This document shows, piece after piece, positions 42,800-52,748 of a DNA stretch of 64,000 nucleotides. The stretch spans positions 248,001 to 312,000 of the forward strand of contig CACNRD010000001.1 in assembly GCA_902622795.1 (NCBI GenBank), read 5' to 3'. The stretch is from an uncultured Pelagibacteraceae bacterium. Lineage in GTDB: Bacteria; Pseudomonadota; Alphaproteobacteria; Pelagibacterales; Pelagibacteraceae. The notes under the pieces are model-generated. The model did not search any database and was not told the origin of the DNA. It saw only the letters and a list, made by a program, of their open reading frames with translations. Both the position numbers and the translations under genes were made by a program. Positions within the stretch are counted from its first letter, which is position 1; the number at the start of each line of letters is the position of its first letter.

Positions 42800-43066
42800 A
42801 TGAAACAATTCATTTATAAAACTATTATTGTAATAATTGCTATTGTTGCCATTTATGAATTTACTATTTCAAAACAAATCAAACAAATTACTGAGCAAAG
42901 TGAAATTTTACTGAGTAAAGAAGGACGAAAAGAAGGAATAGAAAAACTAAGAGATGAATTAAAAAAAGCCATTAAAAAAGAAAGATATCTATCAAAAGAA
43001 GACGCAAAATTAATTAAAGATTTTATTCAAAAAATTGCCATTGAATTAAAAGATGAAGAAAATTAA
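42800..43066 (+). CDS. Small N-terminally anchored membrane protein of unknown function
   Basis: 88 aa, one N-terminal TM helix then charged helical tail. Confidence 0.6.
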   Translation: MKQFIYKTIIVIIAIVAIYEFTISKQIKQITEQSEILLSKEGRKEGIEKLRDELKKAIKKERYLSKEDAKLIKDFIQKIAIELKDEEN

Positions 43067-44634
43067 TCACAATACCACGCAGATCCAACTTTAATTCGCT
43101 GATTGCTAAATAAATAATTGTAATTTTCAGAGACAATTAGTTTGCAGTCCTTTGGATCAGATCTTCTTAAATTTCTATGATTTTGCATAACATAGTAAGG
43201 TCGCTCTTTAGCAGCGTCTAATTCACTATACATTTTGAAGCATTTAAATTTTTGTCTCTCAAGATAAACCTTGGAATATAAGTCTCCATAAACACAATTA
43301 TTTTTATTAAAATTATTTTTTGAAGAATGTTCAACAATTGAAGTATATAAACTCTTATTACTAATTCCCCAATAATCTACTTCGAAATTTTTATTAATTT
43401 TATAAATCTTGGAAAGTGAATTCATCCAGGTATATTGATAAGGATTGATTGATATATTTTCTATAACAAAAAAAATAATCATAAAAATACTTGAAAAGTA
43501 AAAAAATTTTTTATTTAGTATGTATAAATTATTTAGTGAAATTAAAAATATTAATGGAATTAGAAACATAATATGTCTAATTTCATTATAAATTGCTACA
43601 TCAAATATTATAAAAAGAAATAATATTGAACTACAAGTAATAATTAATGAAAAAGTTAAAATTTTATTTAAATCATTTTTTGAAAATTTTTTCTCTACAA
43701 AAGGAAATAAAATAATTCCTAAAATTATTAAAATAGGTAACTTAAAAAAAAACCAAATAAAGTAATAACTTGATGGTAAATTAAGAGACTTCATGTATTC
43801 ACCAAGGGTCAAAGTACTCACATTTTGTTGATAATTACTCATCCATCTTACAGAATTAATTATTTCTTTTGGGTCATGCCAAAAAATTGGATTTAGCAAA
43901 TATGTAAAAAATGAAATAAAAAAAATAAATAAAAATAAATATTTGTAATTATCTTTAAGAATATTGAAAAAATTTTTCTTTTTAACTTCACAATAAGTAA
44001 AAATAAAAATTAAGTATTGTAATAAAATTAATATACCTAAAATTCTAATAGAAATAAGAAATGATGTGGATACAGATAAATATATTATAAAGCTAAGAGG
44101 AATTTTTTTCTTTTTAAAAAGTTTTTTTATAATCTTACACAAAATGTATGTGCTTATTATCCAGAACGCTAAAAAAGGAATATCTTTAGGATTCATTAAT
44201 GAGTGACCAAAAAAATATGGATATAGCAAAAATAAAAAAAGTGAAATTATTGCGATTTTTTCATTATTAAAAAAAATTAAACTTATTTTGAAAAAAAAAA
44301 GTCCTGATATAAAAAATAAAATAAAGATAACGGGATGTTTTGATATAAGTATGGATCCATATTCACTTATATTTAAGTAATTTATTAGTTCATCTTTTAT
44401 TAAATATTGAAATGGCTGGCTTAAAAAATTAAAACCAATTCCGTGATATCTATCTTTATATTCTAATAGATCTTTATATGTTCCAGTTCTAAAAAAATCT
44501 ACAATTGCCCCTAAATTTACTTCCCAATTAAGTTGTTCGTGAAATTCATCATGAGATATTCCAATATTTATACTTAAATAGATTCCTATGAATAGATAAA
44601 TTAATAGTAAAGTTATCTCTTTATATTTTTTCAT
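43063..44634 (-). CDS. Polytopic GT-C/GT39-like membrane glycosyltransferase
   Basis: ISHDEFHEQ motif, multiple TM segments; start set at MKKYKEI (44634) rather than 44688. Confidence 0.62.
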   Translation of the reverse strand: MKKYKEITLLLIYLFIGIYLSINIGISHDEFHEQLNWEVNLGAIVDFFRTGTYKDLLEYKDRYHGIGFNFLSQPFQYLIKDELINYLNISEYGSILISKHPVIFILFFISGLFFFKISLIFFNNEKIAIISLFLFLLYPYFFGHSLMNPKDIPFLAFWIISTYILCKIIKKLFKKKKIPLSFIIYLSVSTSFLISIRILGILILLQYLIFIFTYCEVKKKNFFNILKDNYKYLFLFIFFISFFTYLLNPIFWHDPKEIINSVRWMSNYQQNVSTLTLGEYMKSLNLPSSYYFIWFFFKLPILIILGIILFPFVEKKFSKNDLNKILTFSLIITCSSILFLFIIFDVAIYNEIRHIMFLIPLIFLISLNNLYILNKKFFYFSSIFMIIFFVIENISINPYQYTWMNSLSKIYKINKNFEVDYWGISNKSLYTSIVEHSSKNNFNKNNCVYGDLYSKVYLERQKFKCFKMYSELDAAKERPYYVMQNHRNLRRSDPKDCKLIVSENYNYLFSNQRIKVGSAWYCD

Positions 44635-45316
44635 TTTTAAGAACACAAAATAAAGACTTACCAATTTTATTGAATGTAAAATAATCAATAAATTTTGATA
44701 TAGGAATTAATAAATTCCAAAAACTAACTTTAGTTTTTAAATTTGATTGATTTAACGAAAAAAACTTACTTATTATTAGTAGGAGAAAACCAATACTATC
44801 ATAATAAGACATGTTAATGATTTTAAATTTTGTTTTTTTTGACATTAAAAAAAAGTCTTTTTTATTGTATCTTTTAAAATGACCAACACTTTTATCAAAA
44901 TCATTATAAAACTGTTGATGGGCAGGAACATTTATAATCAAATATCCATCCTTATTTAATTTACTTTTTGCTATTCTTAATTCTCTTAAATCTTTTTTAA
45001 TATGCTCCAAAACGTCAAAATATATTATAACATCATATTTTTGATTAATATTTTCTAATAACGAATTTTTGATTATTATTTTTTTATTATTTTTAAATTT
45101 TTTTTTTAATGATCTATAAAGTTTTTTATCAGGTTCAATTAAGGTTATTTTTTTTAAATAATTTTTGTATAATTTAGTCATGCCACCTTGGCCAGGACCA
45201 ACTTCTAAAAAGGAACCTTTAAGGTATGGTTTAATTAATTGTAACTGGTATTTTCGAAAATTTTGAGCTGAGTCAAAATGTTCTAGTTCAAATCCATCAT
45301 ATTGGACTTGTTTCAT
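44621..45316 (-). CDS. Class I SAM-dependent methyltransferase
   Basis: GSFLEVGPGQGGMTKLY, YDVIIYFDVLEHIKKD. Confidence 0.8.
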   Translation of the reverse strand: MKQVQYDGFELEHFDSAQNFRKYQLQLIKPYLKGSFLEVGPGQGGMTKLYKNYLKKITLIEPDKKLYRSLKKKFKNNKKIIIKNSLLENINQKYDVIIYFDVLEHIKKDLRELRIAKSKLNKDGYLIINVPAHQQFYNDFDKSVGHFKRYNKKDFFLMSKKTKFKIINMSYYDSIGFLLLIISKFFSLNQSNLKTKVSFWNLLIPISKFIDYFTFNKIGKSLFCVLKNEKI

Positions 45317-45318
45317 TC

Positions 45319-45936
45319 TTATCTTGAATAATATTCAATAACTAGATTAGGTTCCATTACTATAGGATAAGGAACTTCTTCAAATTTAGGGACTCTTATA
45401 AATTTAAATTTTTTGTTTTTTTCGTCCATCTGAATATATTCGGGAGCTTCTCTCTCTTTATTAGCAAGAGCAATATCAATAATAGCTAATTGTTTGGACT
45501 TATCTCTAATTTCAATTGAATCCTCTTCTTTAACTAAATAGCTTCCAATATTAACTTTTTTTCCGTTTACTTTAACGTGTCCATGATTAATTAATTGTCT
45601 TGAAGAAAAAATAGTCGTTGCAAATTTAGCTCTATAAATTACAGCGTCTAATCTTCTTTCTAGTAAGCCAATTAAGTTTTCGCCTGTGTCACCTTTAAGC
45701 ATAACAGCCTTTTTATAAATATTTCTAAACTGTCTTTCATTAATATTGCCATAGTATGATTTTAGCTTTTGCTTTGCTTGTAACTGAATTCCATAATCTG
45801 AAGGTTTAGATGATCTGGTTTGTCCGTGTTGGCCTGGTCCGTAAGCTCTAGTATTGAATGGACTTTTTGGTCTTCCCCAAAGGTTAACCTTTAATCTTCT
45901 ATCTACTTTATGTTTAGAGTTTAATCTTTTAGTCAT
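45319..45936 (-). CDS. rpsD: 30S ribosomal protein S4
   Basis: [19 protein letters not shown]...[38 protein letters not shown]. Confidence 0.97.
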   Translation of the reverse strand: MTKRLNSKHKVDRRLKVNLWGRPKSPFNTRAYGPGQHGQTRSSKPSDYGIQLQAKQKLKSYYGNINERQFRNIYKKAVMLKGDTGENLIGLLERRLDAVIYRAKFATTIFSSRQLINHGHVKVNGKKVNIGSYLVKEEDSIEIRDKSKQLAIIDIALANKEREAPEYIQMDEKNKKFKFIRVPKFEEVPYPIVMEPNLVIEYYSR

Positions 45937-45976
45937 TTGATAGAGGGGTTTATAAACTTACTCATTGTTTTGTCAA

Positions 45977-46690
45977 TCAGCGTTTTTTTCCTAAACTCGC
46001 AAATACACTTGATAAAATACGTGTTTCCTTTGAAGATAATTCCATCTTGTAAAAAATATTTCTCAAGTTCTGAAGCATTATAGCTTTTTTTTCCTTAGGT
46101 TTGAAAAACCCAATATCTTCTAAATTTTTAATACACAGATTAGTCATTGACAATATTTCTTTTTTTGAGGCTGACTTTACTTTTTTTGATTTTTTAAAAC
46201 TGGGAATCTTTGAATTAATGATGCTATTTACAACTTGAGCAATTATAATCAAACTGTGAGACAGGTTCAAAGATTTAAAATTTGGGTTAGTTGGGATCTG
46301 AAGGGTATAATTTGCATAACTTATCTCGTCATTTGAAAGTCCTGAAGCTTCAGATCCAAATAAGAAAGCCACTTTTTTTTTATAATCAATCTTCTTTAAA
46401 TCTTCTAATTGAATATGTTTGATATTTTTATTTCTAAACCTAGCTGAAGTAGCAATTACTACATCAATATTTTTTAAAGCAGACTCTAAATTATCAAAAT
46501 TTTTACTCTTACTTATGATATTTTTTGCTCCTACAGATGTAGCTAAAATTTTATCATTTGGGTAGATGGTCTTAGGATCCACAACAATCATTTTCTGAAA
46601 ATTAAAATTTTTCATAGCTCTTGCACATGCACCAATGTTTTCTGATAATTGAGGTTTGTGTAAAATGAATGAAATATTATTGTTTGACAT
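45977..46690 (-). CDS. TrmJ-like RNA methyltransferase
   Basis: FILHKPQLSENIGACARAMKNF, AFLFGSEASGLSNDE, SLNLSHSLIIIAQ. Confidence 0.85.
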   Translation of the reverse strand: MSNNNISFILHKPQLSENIGACARAMKNFNFQKMIVVDPKTIYPNDKILATSVGAKNIISKSKNFDNLESALKNIDVVIATSARFRNKNIKHIQLEDLKKIDYKKKVAFLFGSEASGLSNDEISYANYTLQIPTNPNFKSLNLSHSLIIIAQVVNSIINSKIPSFKKSKKVKSASKKEILSMTNLCIKNLEDIGFFKPKEKKAIMLQNLRNIFYKMELSSKETRILSSVFASLGKKR

Positions 46691-46692
46691 AA

Positions 46693-47556
46693 TTAATCTA
46701 TGCCATGATTTCTGACATAATTTGAAATTTCAGATGTTGGTAAATCTCTTAAAAGTTTTTCATCTGTTTGCCATATACTCACTTTTAATGGATAACATTT
46801 TGCTACATCAGAAGAATGTTCAGATCCGCAATCTCCACCAGGGCAAGCTGATAAAGCTCCTAATAAATCAGTTTCTGCAAAAAATTCTAAGTAGTCGCCT
46901 GGTCTTACGGGACTAGCCTTCATAAAATATTGTTTAGTATCATTAGTAAATCCAGTTAACATAAAAACATTTAAAACATCGTGAACTATTTTTTCAGCTT
47001 CATCAATTTTAAGTTTTTTTTCTTTAACTAAAGCTCTAATTAGGTTTGAATGACAGCAATAATGATAGTCATTACCCGATAGAAGCTTTGAAGTATAAGG
47101 ATCACACCTAGTTCCAATTACATCGTGTACTGATCCACCGTCATCATCATAATCATACCAATCTAACGTATCCCATGTAATAGTTGCTAAAGATCTTAGA
47201 TAAGGAAAACAACTAAACATTTTATCTCCTACTGAAAGATGTGTTCCATAAAGTGCTCTTGTTTTTCCAGAATAAAATTTTTCATTTAAGTTATTCAAAT
47301 TAAAAAGATTTAGGTCCCCTACCTGGGGTCCTTCGACACTTTCTATTCTAAAGAATTCGCCACTTTTAACTTTAAATGTTTTAGCATCTCTTGGTGGAAT
47401 TATAATTTCATTTTTTTTAGTTAGATGTTTTCTTGCTAAATGTAAAATATTTAAGTTTTTTTCATCAATATTGTTATTTGGATAGCAAACAACTGTTTTT
47501 GCACCAACTCTTTCGTTAATATCTGATGGTTTGTTTGAAAACTTTTTAATCTTCAT
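46693..47556 (-). CDS. DUF1989 / urea carboxylase-associated family protein
   Basis: GEFFRIESVEGPQVGDLNLFN, SARPGDYLEF-like, CPGGDCG. Confidence 0.75.
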   Translation of the reverse strand: MKIKKFSNKPSDINERVGAKTVVCYPNNNIDEKNLNILHLARKHLTKKNEIIIPPRDAKTFKVKSGEFFRIESVEGPQVGDLNLFNLNNLNEKFYSGKTRALYGTHLSVGDKMFSCFPYLRSLATITWDTLDWYDYDDDGGSVHDVIGTRCDPYTSKLLSGNDYHYCCHSNLIRALVKEKKLKIDEAEKIVHDVLNVFMLTGFTNDTKQYFMKASPVRPGDYLEFFAETDLLGALSACPGGDCGSEHSSDVAKCYPLKVSIWQTDEKLLRDLPTSEISNYVRNHGID

Positions 47557-47558
47557 GC

Positions 47559-49160
47559 CTAAAGACTAGCAGGTGCTTTATCTTTATATAGTTTGTAATC
47601 CAAACTATCGATTAGTGCTTTAAAGGATGCATCAATAATATTTGGAGAAACTCCTATAGTAAACCAATTTAATCCTTTAGAGTCTGTGCTTTCAATACTA
47701 ACTCTAGTAACCGCCTCTGTTCCTGTATTTAAAATTCTTACTTTATAATCGACTAATCTTAAATCTTTTAAATATTCAGAATACTTATCAAGTTTATTCA
47801 CGTTTTTTCTAATTGCGTTATCTAGAGCATTAACAGGTCCATTCCCTTCTCCCTCACACAATATCTTTTGGCCGTCCACTTCTAATTTAGCTTTAGCATG
47901 AGAAATAATTTCTCCTGATTTGTCTTTTTTAACAGAAACATCATATTCGTTAATTGAAATATATCTTGGTATGTCACCCATTAATCTTCTTGCAAGTAAT
48001 TCAAAAGAAGCATCAGCACCGTCGTAACTATATCCTATAAATTCTCTATCTTTTACCTCTTCAAGAAGTTTTTTTATTTTAGGATTATTTTTCTCTACCT
48101 TAATACCAATAGAATTTAATCTAGACACAATATTAGACTGCCCTGATTGGTCTGAGACTACTATATTTCTAGAGTTTCCCACCTCTTTGGGATTAATGTG
48201 TTCGTAAGTTTTTGGATCTTTTTGGACAGCAGACACATGCATTCCTCCTTTATGAGAAAAAGCAGATGCACCAACATAAGGTAAGTGTTTATTAGGTTTT
48301 CGATTGAGCAATTCATCTAACAACCTTGAGCATTGTGTTAAATTTTTCAAATTTTCTTGTTTAATATTAAGTTTATAATTTTCGTAAAAATCTTTTTTTA
48401 AAAAAAAAGTTGGGATCAGAGATGTTAAGTTTGCATTACCACATCTTTCCCCTAATCCATTTATAGTTCCTTGAACTTGTCTCACGCCGGCTTGAACTGC
48501 AATTAAACTATTTGCAACAGCATTTTCTGTATCATTATGAGCATGAATTCCTAAATTTTTTCCTGGTATATATTTTGTAATTTCTGAGACAATTTTTTCA
48601 ATCTCATGAGGAAGTGTTCCTCCATTTGTATCACACAAAACAATCCATCTTGCTCCGTTATCATAAGCAGATTTTAAGCAAGCAAGTGCATAATCAGCAT
48701 TTGCTTTATAGCCATCAAAAAAATGTTCAGCATCAAACATAAATTCTTTACCTGATTTAACAATATGTTTTGCACTTTCACTAATATTATTAAGGTTTTC
48801 CTTATTTGAAATACCAAGAGCTACGTCAACTTGGAAATCCCAAGATTTTCCAAACAAGCAAACTGATTTACTTTTTGAATTAATTAAAGAGGATAACATT
48901 GGATCATTTTCAGCGCTATGTTCTGATTTCTTGGTCATTCCAAAAGCAGTTAAGTTAGCTGATTTAAAATTATGATCTTTGTTAAAAAATTCTGTATCAG
49001 TTGGGTTTGCTCCAGGCCAACCTCCCTCAATATAATCAACACCGAGCTCATCTAGAGAAGAGGATATTTTCTCTTTGTCATCAATTGAAAAGTCTACACC
49101 TTGCGTTTGTGCTCCGTCACGAAGAGTGGTGTCAAATATATATAGTTGCTCTTTACTCAT
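47559..49160 (-). CDS. cimA: Citramalate synthase
   Basis: FDTTLRDGAQTQGVDFSIDDK, GIHAHNDTENAVANSL, HMCI-type GGMHVSAVQKDP. Confidence 0.92.
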   Translation of the reverse strand: MSKEQLYIFDTTLRDGAQTQGVDFSIDDKEKISSSLDELGVDYIEGGWPGANPTDTEFFNKDHNFKSANLTAFGMTKKSEHSAENDPMLSSLINSKSKSVCLFGKSWDFQVDVALGISNKENLNNISESAKHIVKSGKEFMFDAEHFFDGYKANADYALACLKSAYDNGARWIVLCDTNGGTLPHEIEKIVSEITKYIPGKNLGIHAHNDTENAVANSLIAVQAGVRQVQGTINGLGERCGNANLTSLIPTFFLKKDFYENYKLNIKQENLKNLTQCSRLLDELLNRKPNKHLPYVGASAFSHKGGMHVSAVQKDPKTYEHINPKEVGNSRNIVVSDQSGQSNIVSRLNSIGIKVEKNNPKIKKLLEEVKDREFIGYSYDGADASFELLARRLMGDIPRYISINEYDVSVKKDKSGEIISHAKAKLEVDGQKILCEGEGNGPVNALDNAIRKNVNKLDKYSEYLKDLRLVDYKVRILNTGTEAVTRVSIESTDSKGLNWFTIGVSPNIIDASFKALIDSLDYKLYKDKAPASL

Positions 49161-50512
49161 TTAAATTTCCACGTGGTTTTACCATCTTTATCTTCTATTA
49201 AAACACCTTTGTCTAAAAGCTCTTCTCTTATTTTATCAGCTTCTTTATAGTTTTTATCTTCTCTAGCTTTATTTCTTTGCTCAATTTTGTCTAAAATTTC
49301 AGCTTCATTTATTGAAAGTTTATTTTTCTTAAATTCTAACCATTCGATTTCTGTTTCATTCAATAAACCTATAAAATTACATGCAGAGGTAAATAATGCT
49401 TTGTCAGTAGAATTACCTTTTTGTGCTTTCTCATACAATTTATGAAGGTTAGCAATATAACCTGGTGTATTTAAATCGTCATAAAGTGGTTTTAGAATTT
49501 CATCATCAACTTCTTCTTTATAATGATCAGATGAGTAAACATTATACCATTTACTAATTGTATTTTGACAATCATTTAAAAGTTTATCATTCCAATCTAA
49601 TGGTTGTTTGTATTGTGCACTCATTAAAGCCAATCTCAAAACTTGACCACTCACCTTGTTCCTAAAATCCTTTATTTTTAAAATATTTCCTTGCGATTTA
49701 GCCATTTTTTCATTCGACATTGTTATAAATGCATTATGCAACCAGTAATTTGCAAAAACTTTTGTATCATTTGCACATCTTGATTGCGCAATTTCATTTT
49801 CATGATGCGGGAACAATAAGTCTATGCCACCTCCATGTATATCAAACTCATTTCCAAGTAGTTTTTTTGACATAGCAGAACATTCTAAATGCCAACCAGG
49901 TCTTCCTTTGCCCCAAGGTGACACCCAAGAAGGCTCATCATCTTTAGAGGGTTTCCACAGAACAAAATCTTGTGAATTTTTTTTATTATCACTTACTTCA
50001 ACTCTTGATCCGGCAATTAATTCATCAAGATTTTTATTTGAAAGTTTTCCATAATCTTTAAATTTATTCACCTCAAAATACACATGCTGATTTTCTTCAT
50101 AAGCAAATCCTTTTTTTATTAATTCAGAAATCATTTCAATCATTATATCTATATGCTCTGTTGCTTTGGGTTGATGTGTAGGGATATCACAATTTAAGTA
50201 ATTACAATCTTTATCAAAATTCTTAATAACTGTATTGGTCAATTCAGAAATTGAAATATTTTTTTCCTTTGATGAATTTATAATTTTATCATCAACATCA
50301 GTTATATTTCTAACATAAGTAACTTTTGTATATTTTTTTTTAAAAATTTTATAAAGAATATCAAAAACAACAATTGGTCTTGCATTACCAATATGAGGAT
50401 CATCATACACGGTTGGACCACAAACATACATTCTAATATTTTCTTCATCTATAGGAACAAATTTTTCTTTTTTGTTGCTAAGATTATTGGTTAAAAAAAT
50501 ATCATTACCCAT
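49157..50512 (-). CDS. cysS: Cysteinyl-tRNA synthetase
   Basis: CGPTVYDDPHIGNARP, WHLECSAMS, KMAKSQGN. Confidence 0.97.
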   Translation of the reverse strand: MGNDIFLTNNLSNKKEKFVPIDEENIRMYVCGPTVYDDPHIGNARPIVVFDILYKIFKKKYTKVTYVRNITDVDDKIINSSKEKNISISELTNTVIKNFDKDCNYLNCDIPTHQPKATEHIDIMIEMISELIKKGFAYEENQHVYFEVNKFKDYGKLSNKNLDELIAGSRVEVSDNKKNSQDFVLWKPSKDDEPSWVSPWGKGRPGWHLECSAMSKKLLGNEFDIHGGGIDLLFPHHENEIAQSRCANDTKVFANYWLHNAFITMSNEKMAKSQGNILKIKDFRNKVSGQVLRLALMSAQYKQPLDWNDKLLNDCQNTISKWYNVYSSDHYKEEVDDEILKPLYDDLNTPGYIANLHKLYEKAQKGNSTDKALFTSACNFIGLLNETEIEWLEFKKNKLSINEAEILDKIEQRNKAREDKNYKEADKIREELLDKGVLIEDKDGKTTWKFK

Positions 50513-50557
50513 GAATTTAGGAATATACTTAAAAAATAGATTTGTGAATCTATTTGA

Positions 50558-51295
50558 TTAATTTGGAATTATGCATACTGGAATAGGCTCCATTTTATGC
50601 ATATTTTGTTTTCTTATAGTTTCGTATTTAGCTCGATTCGGAGAATTAGGATTGGCCATAGCTTCTTCTAATTCTTCATATTTAAGTCCTAGTTGACCTT
50701 CATCAGTTCTGCCATCATCCCACAATCCATCAGTTGGTGCAGCTTCAATTATTTCGTTTAGAATTCCAAGTTCTTTTCCTAATTCCCAAATTTGAGTTTT
50801 ATTGCAGTCAGCTATAGGTGATATATCAACTCCACCGTCTCCATATTTTGTATAAAATCCTACACCAAAGTCTTCGACTTTGTTTCCTGTTCCTACAACA
50901 ATACCTTTATTGGCTGCAGCTACCTGATAAAGAGTTGTCATTCTTAATCTGGCTCTTGAATTTGCCATTCCATGTTCATTATCAAATTTAGATAAACTGG
51001 CACTAAAAGCTAAAAATAATTCATCTAGATTAACTGTATGTCCTTCAACATTTTTAAAATTTTTTACTAACCATTCTTGATGTTTTAAACTTAAATCATG
51101 TTGGTGAGATTTTTGCTTAATTGGCATAGATAAAACAATTGTTCTTAAACCTGTCATTGCGCTTAATGTACTTGATACAGAGGAGTCTATTCCTCCAGAG
51201 ATACCTATAACTAAAGACTCTGCCTTTGATGGCATATTATTTGCATAATCTTTAATCCAATTAGAAATAAATTTTACTTTTTCAGAAGAATTCAT
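50558..51295 (-). CDS. nadE: NAD synthetase, ammonia-dependent type
   Basis: VIGISGGIDSSVSSTL P-loop, KYGDGGVDISPIADCNKTQIWELG; no glutaminase domain. Confidence 0.92.
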   Translation of the reverse strand: MNSSEKVKFISNWIKDYANNMPSKAESLVIGISGGIDSSVSSTLSAMTGLRTIVLSMPIKQKSHQHDLSLKHQEWLVKNFKNVEGHTVNLDELFLAFSASLSKFDNEHGMANSRARLRMTTLYQVAAANKGIVVGTGNKVEDFGVGFYTKYGDGGVDISPIADCNKTQIWELGKELGILNEIIEAAPTDGLWDDGRTDEGQLGLKYEELEEAMANPNSPNRAKYETIRKQNMHKMEPIPVCIIPN

Positions 51296-51333
51296 AATGT
51301 TTAAATATTAATTATTTATGATTTTGCAATGTT

Positions 51334-52719
51334 TTAAGATGCCGCTCTATTTGCATTTTTTGAATAAGAGCTATTCTTTTTAATCTCATCAGATATCAAA
51401 AAAGCTAATTCCAAAGCCTGATTTGAATTCAATCTTGGGTCGCAATGGGTATGATACCTTGATGACAGATCTTGCTCAGATATTTTTTGAGCACCTCCGA
51501 TACATTCAGTTACATTTTGACCAGTAAGCTCAATATGAAGACCTCCTGCATAGCTTCCCTCACTTTGATGACAAGCAAAAACATCTTTAACTTCTTTTAA
51601 AACCCTATTGAAAGGTCTAGTTTTAAAACCTGTAACTGCTTGAATAGTATTTCCATGGCATGGGTCACACGACCAAATAACATTAAGTCCCTCTTTTTTA
51701 ATTGCTCGAATAAGTTTAGGCAAATGTTTTGATACGTTATCTGCTCCAAATCTTGATATTAAAGTAATTTTACCTTTTTCATTTGATGGATTGATTCTAT
51801 TACACAAATTAACGAGATCATCAGCTTTTAATGTTGGTCCACATTTAATTCCAATTGGGTTTTCTATACCTCTACAAAATTCAACATGTCCACCATCTAA
51901 TTGCCTAGTTCTATCTCCAATCCACACAAAATGTGCTGAAGTATCATGATACTCACCAGTAGTTGAATCTGTTCTTGTCATTGACTCTTCAAAAGGTAAT
52001 AATAATGCCTCATGTGACGTCCAAAAATTAACAGTGTACAGTCTATTATTAAAATCTGACGTAATTCCACATGCTCTCATAAAAGCTATAGCATCAGCAA
52101 TTTTGTCTTCTAGATCTTTAAATTTTTTAGCTTGTGGACTTTTTTTAATATAATCTAGGTTCCACAAATGTACTTTGTTTAAATCTGCAAAGCCTCCTTT
52201 TGAAAATGCTCTAATAAGATTAAGCGTTGCAGCTGATTGGGAATAAGCTTTAAATAATCTTTTAGGATCAGGAATTCTTGCTTTTTGGGTAAATTCCATT
52301 CCATTAATATTGTCTCCTAAATAACTAGGAAGCTCAACACCATTTTTTGTTTCAATTGGCGAACTTCTTGGTTTTGAAAATTGACCAGCTATTCTTCCAA
52401 GTTTCACGACTGGTAGGGAGGCTGAATAAGTTAAAACTAAAGACATCTGTAACAATAGTTTAAATGTATCTCTTATGTTATCTGGATTGAATTCAGCAAA
52501 ACTTTCAGCACAATCTCCTCCCTGAAGAAGAAAAGCTTTTCCATCTACAACTTCTGCAAGTTGATCTTTTAAATGTCTAGTCTCTCCAGCAAAAACTAAT
52601 GGTGGAAACGTTCTTATCTTATCCAAAACAGTATCTAATTCTTTTTTATCCGGATAAACTGGTATGTGTTTTACAGGATATTTTCTCCAACTATTTTTTT
52701 TCCAATTTTTCATGTGCAA
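51334..52719 (-). CDS. Class II DAHP synthase
   Basis: PPLVFAGETRHLKDQLAEV, FLLQGGDCAESFAEF, HVEFCRGIENPIGIKCGP. Confidence 0.94.
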   Translation of the reverse strand: MHMKNWKKNSWRKYPVKHIPVYPDKKELDTVLDKIRTFPPLVFAGETRHLKDQLAEVVDGKAFLLQGGDCAESFAEFNPDNIRDTFKLLLQMSLVLTYSASLPVVKLGRIAGQFSKPRSSPIETKNGVELPSYLGDNINGMEFTQKARIPDPKRLFKAYSQSAATLNLIRAFSKGGFADLNKVHLWNLDYIKKSPQAKKFKDLEDKIADAIAFMRACGITSDFNNRLYTVNFWTSHEALLLPFEESMTRTDSTTGEYHDTSAHFVWIGDRTRQLDGGHVEFCRGIENPIGIKCGPTLKADDLVNLCNRINPSNEKGKITLISRFGADNVSKHLPKLIRAIKKEGLNVIWSCDPCHGNTIQAVTGFKTRPFNRVLKEVKDVFACHQSEGSYAGGLHIELTGQNVTECIGGAQKISEQDLSSRYHTHCDPRLNSNQALELAFLISDEIKKNSSYSKNANRAAS

Positions 52720-52748
52720 CCTGAAAGTGTTTTAACAGAGTTTATACT

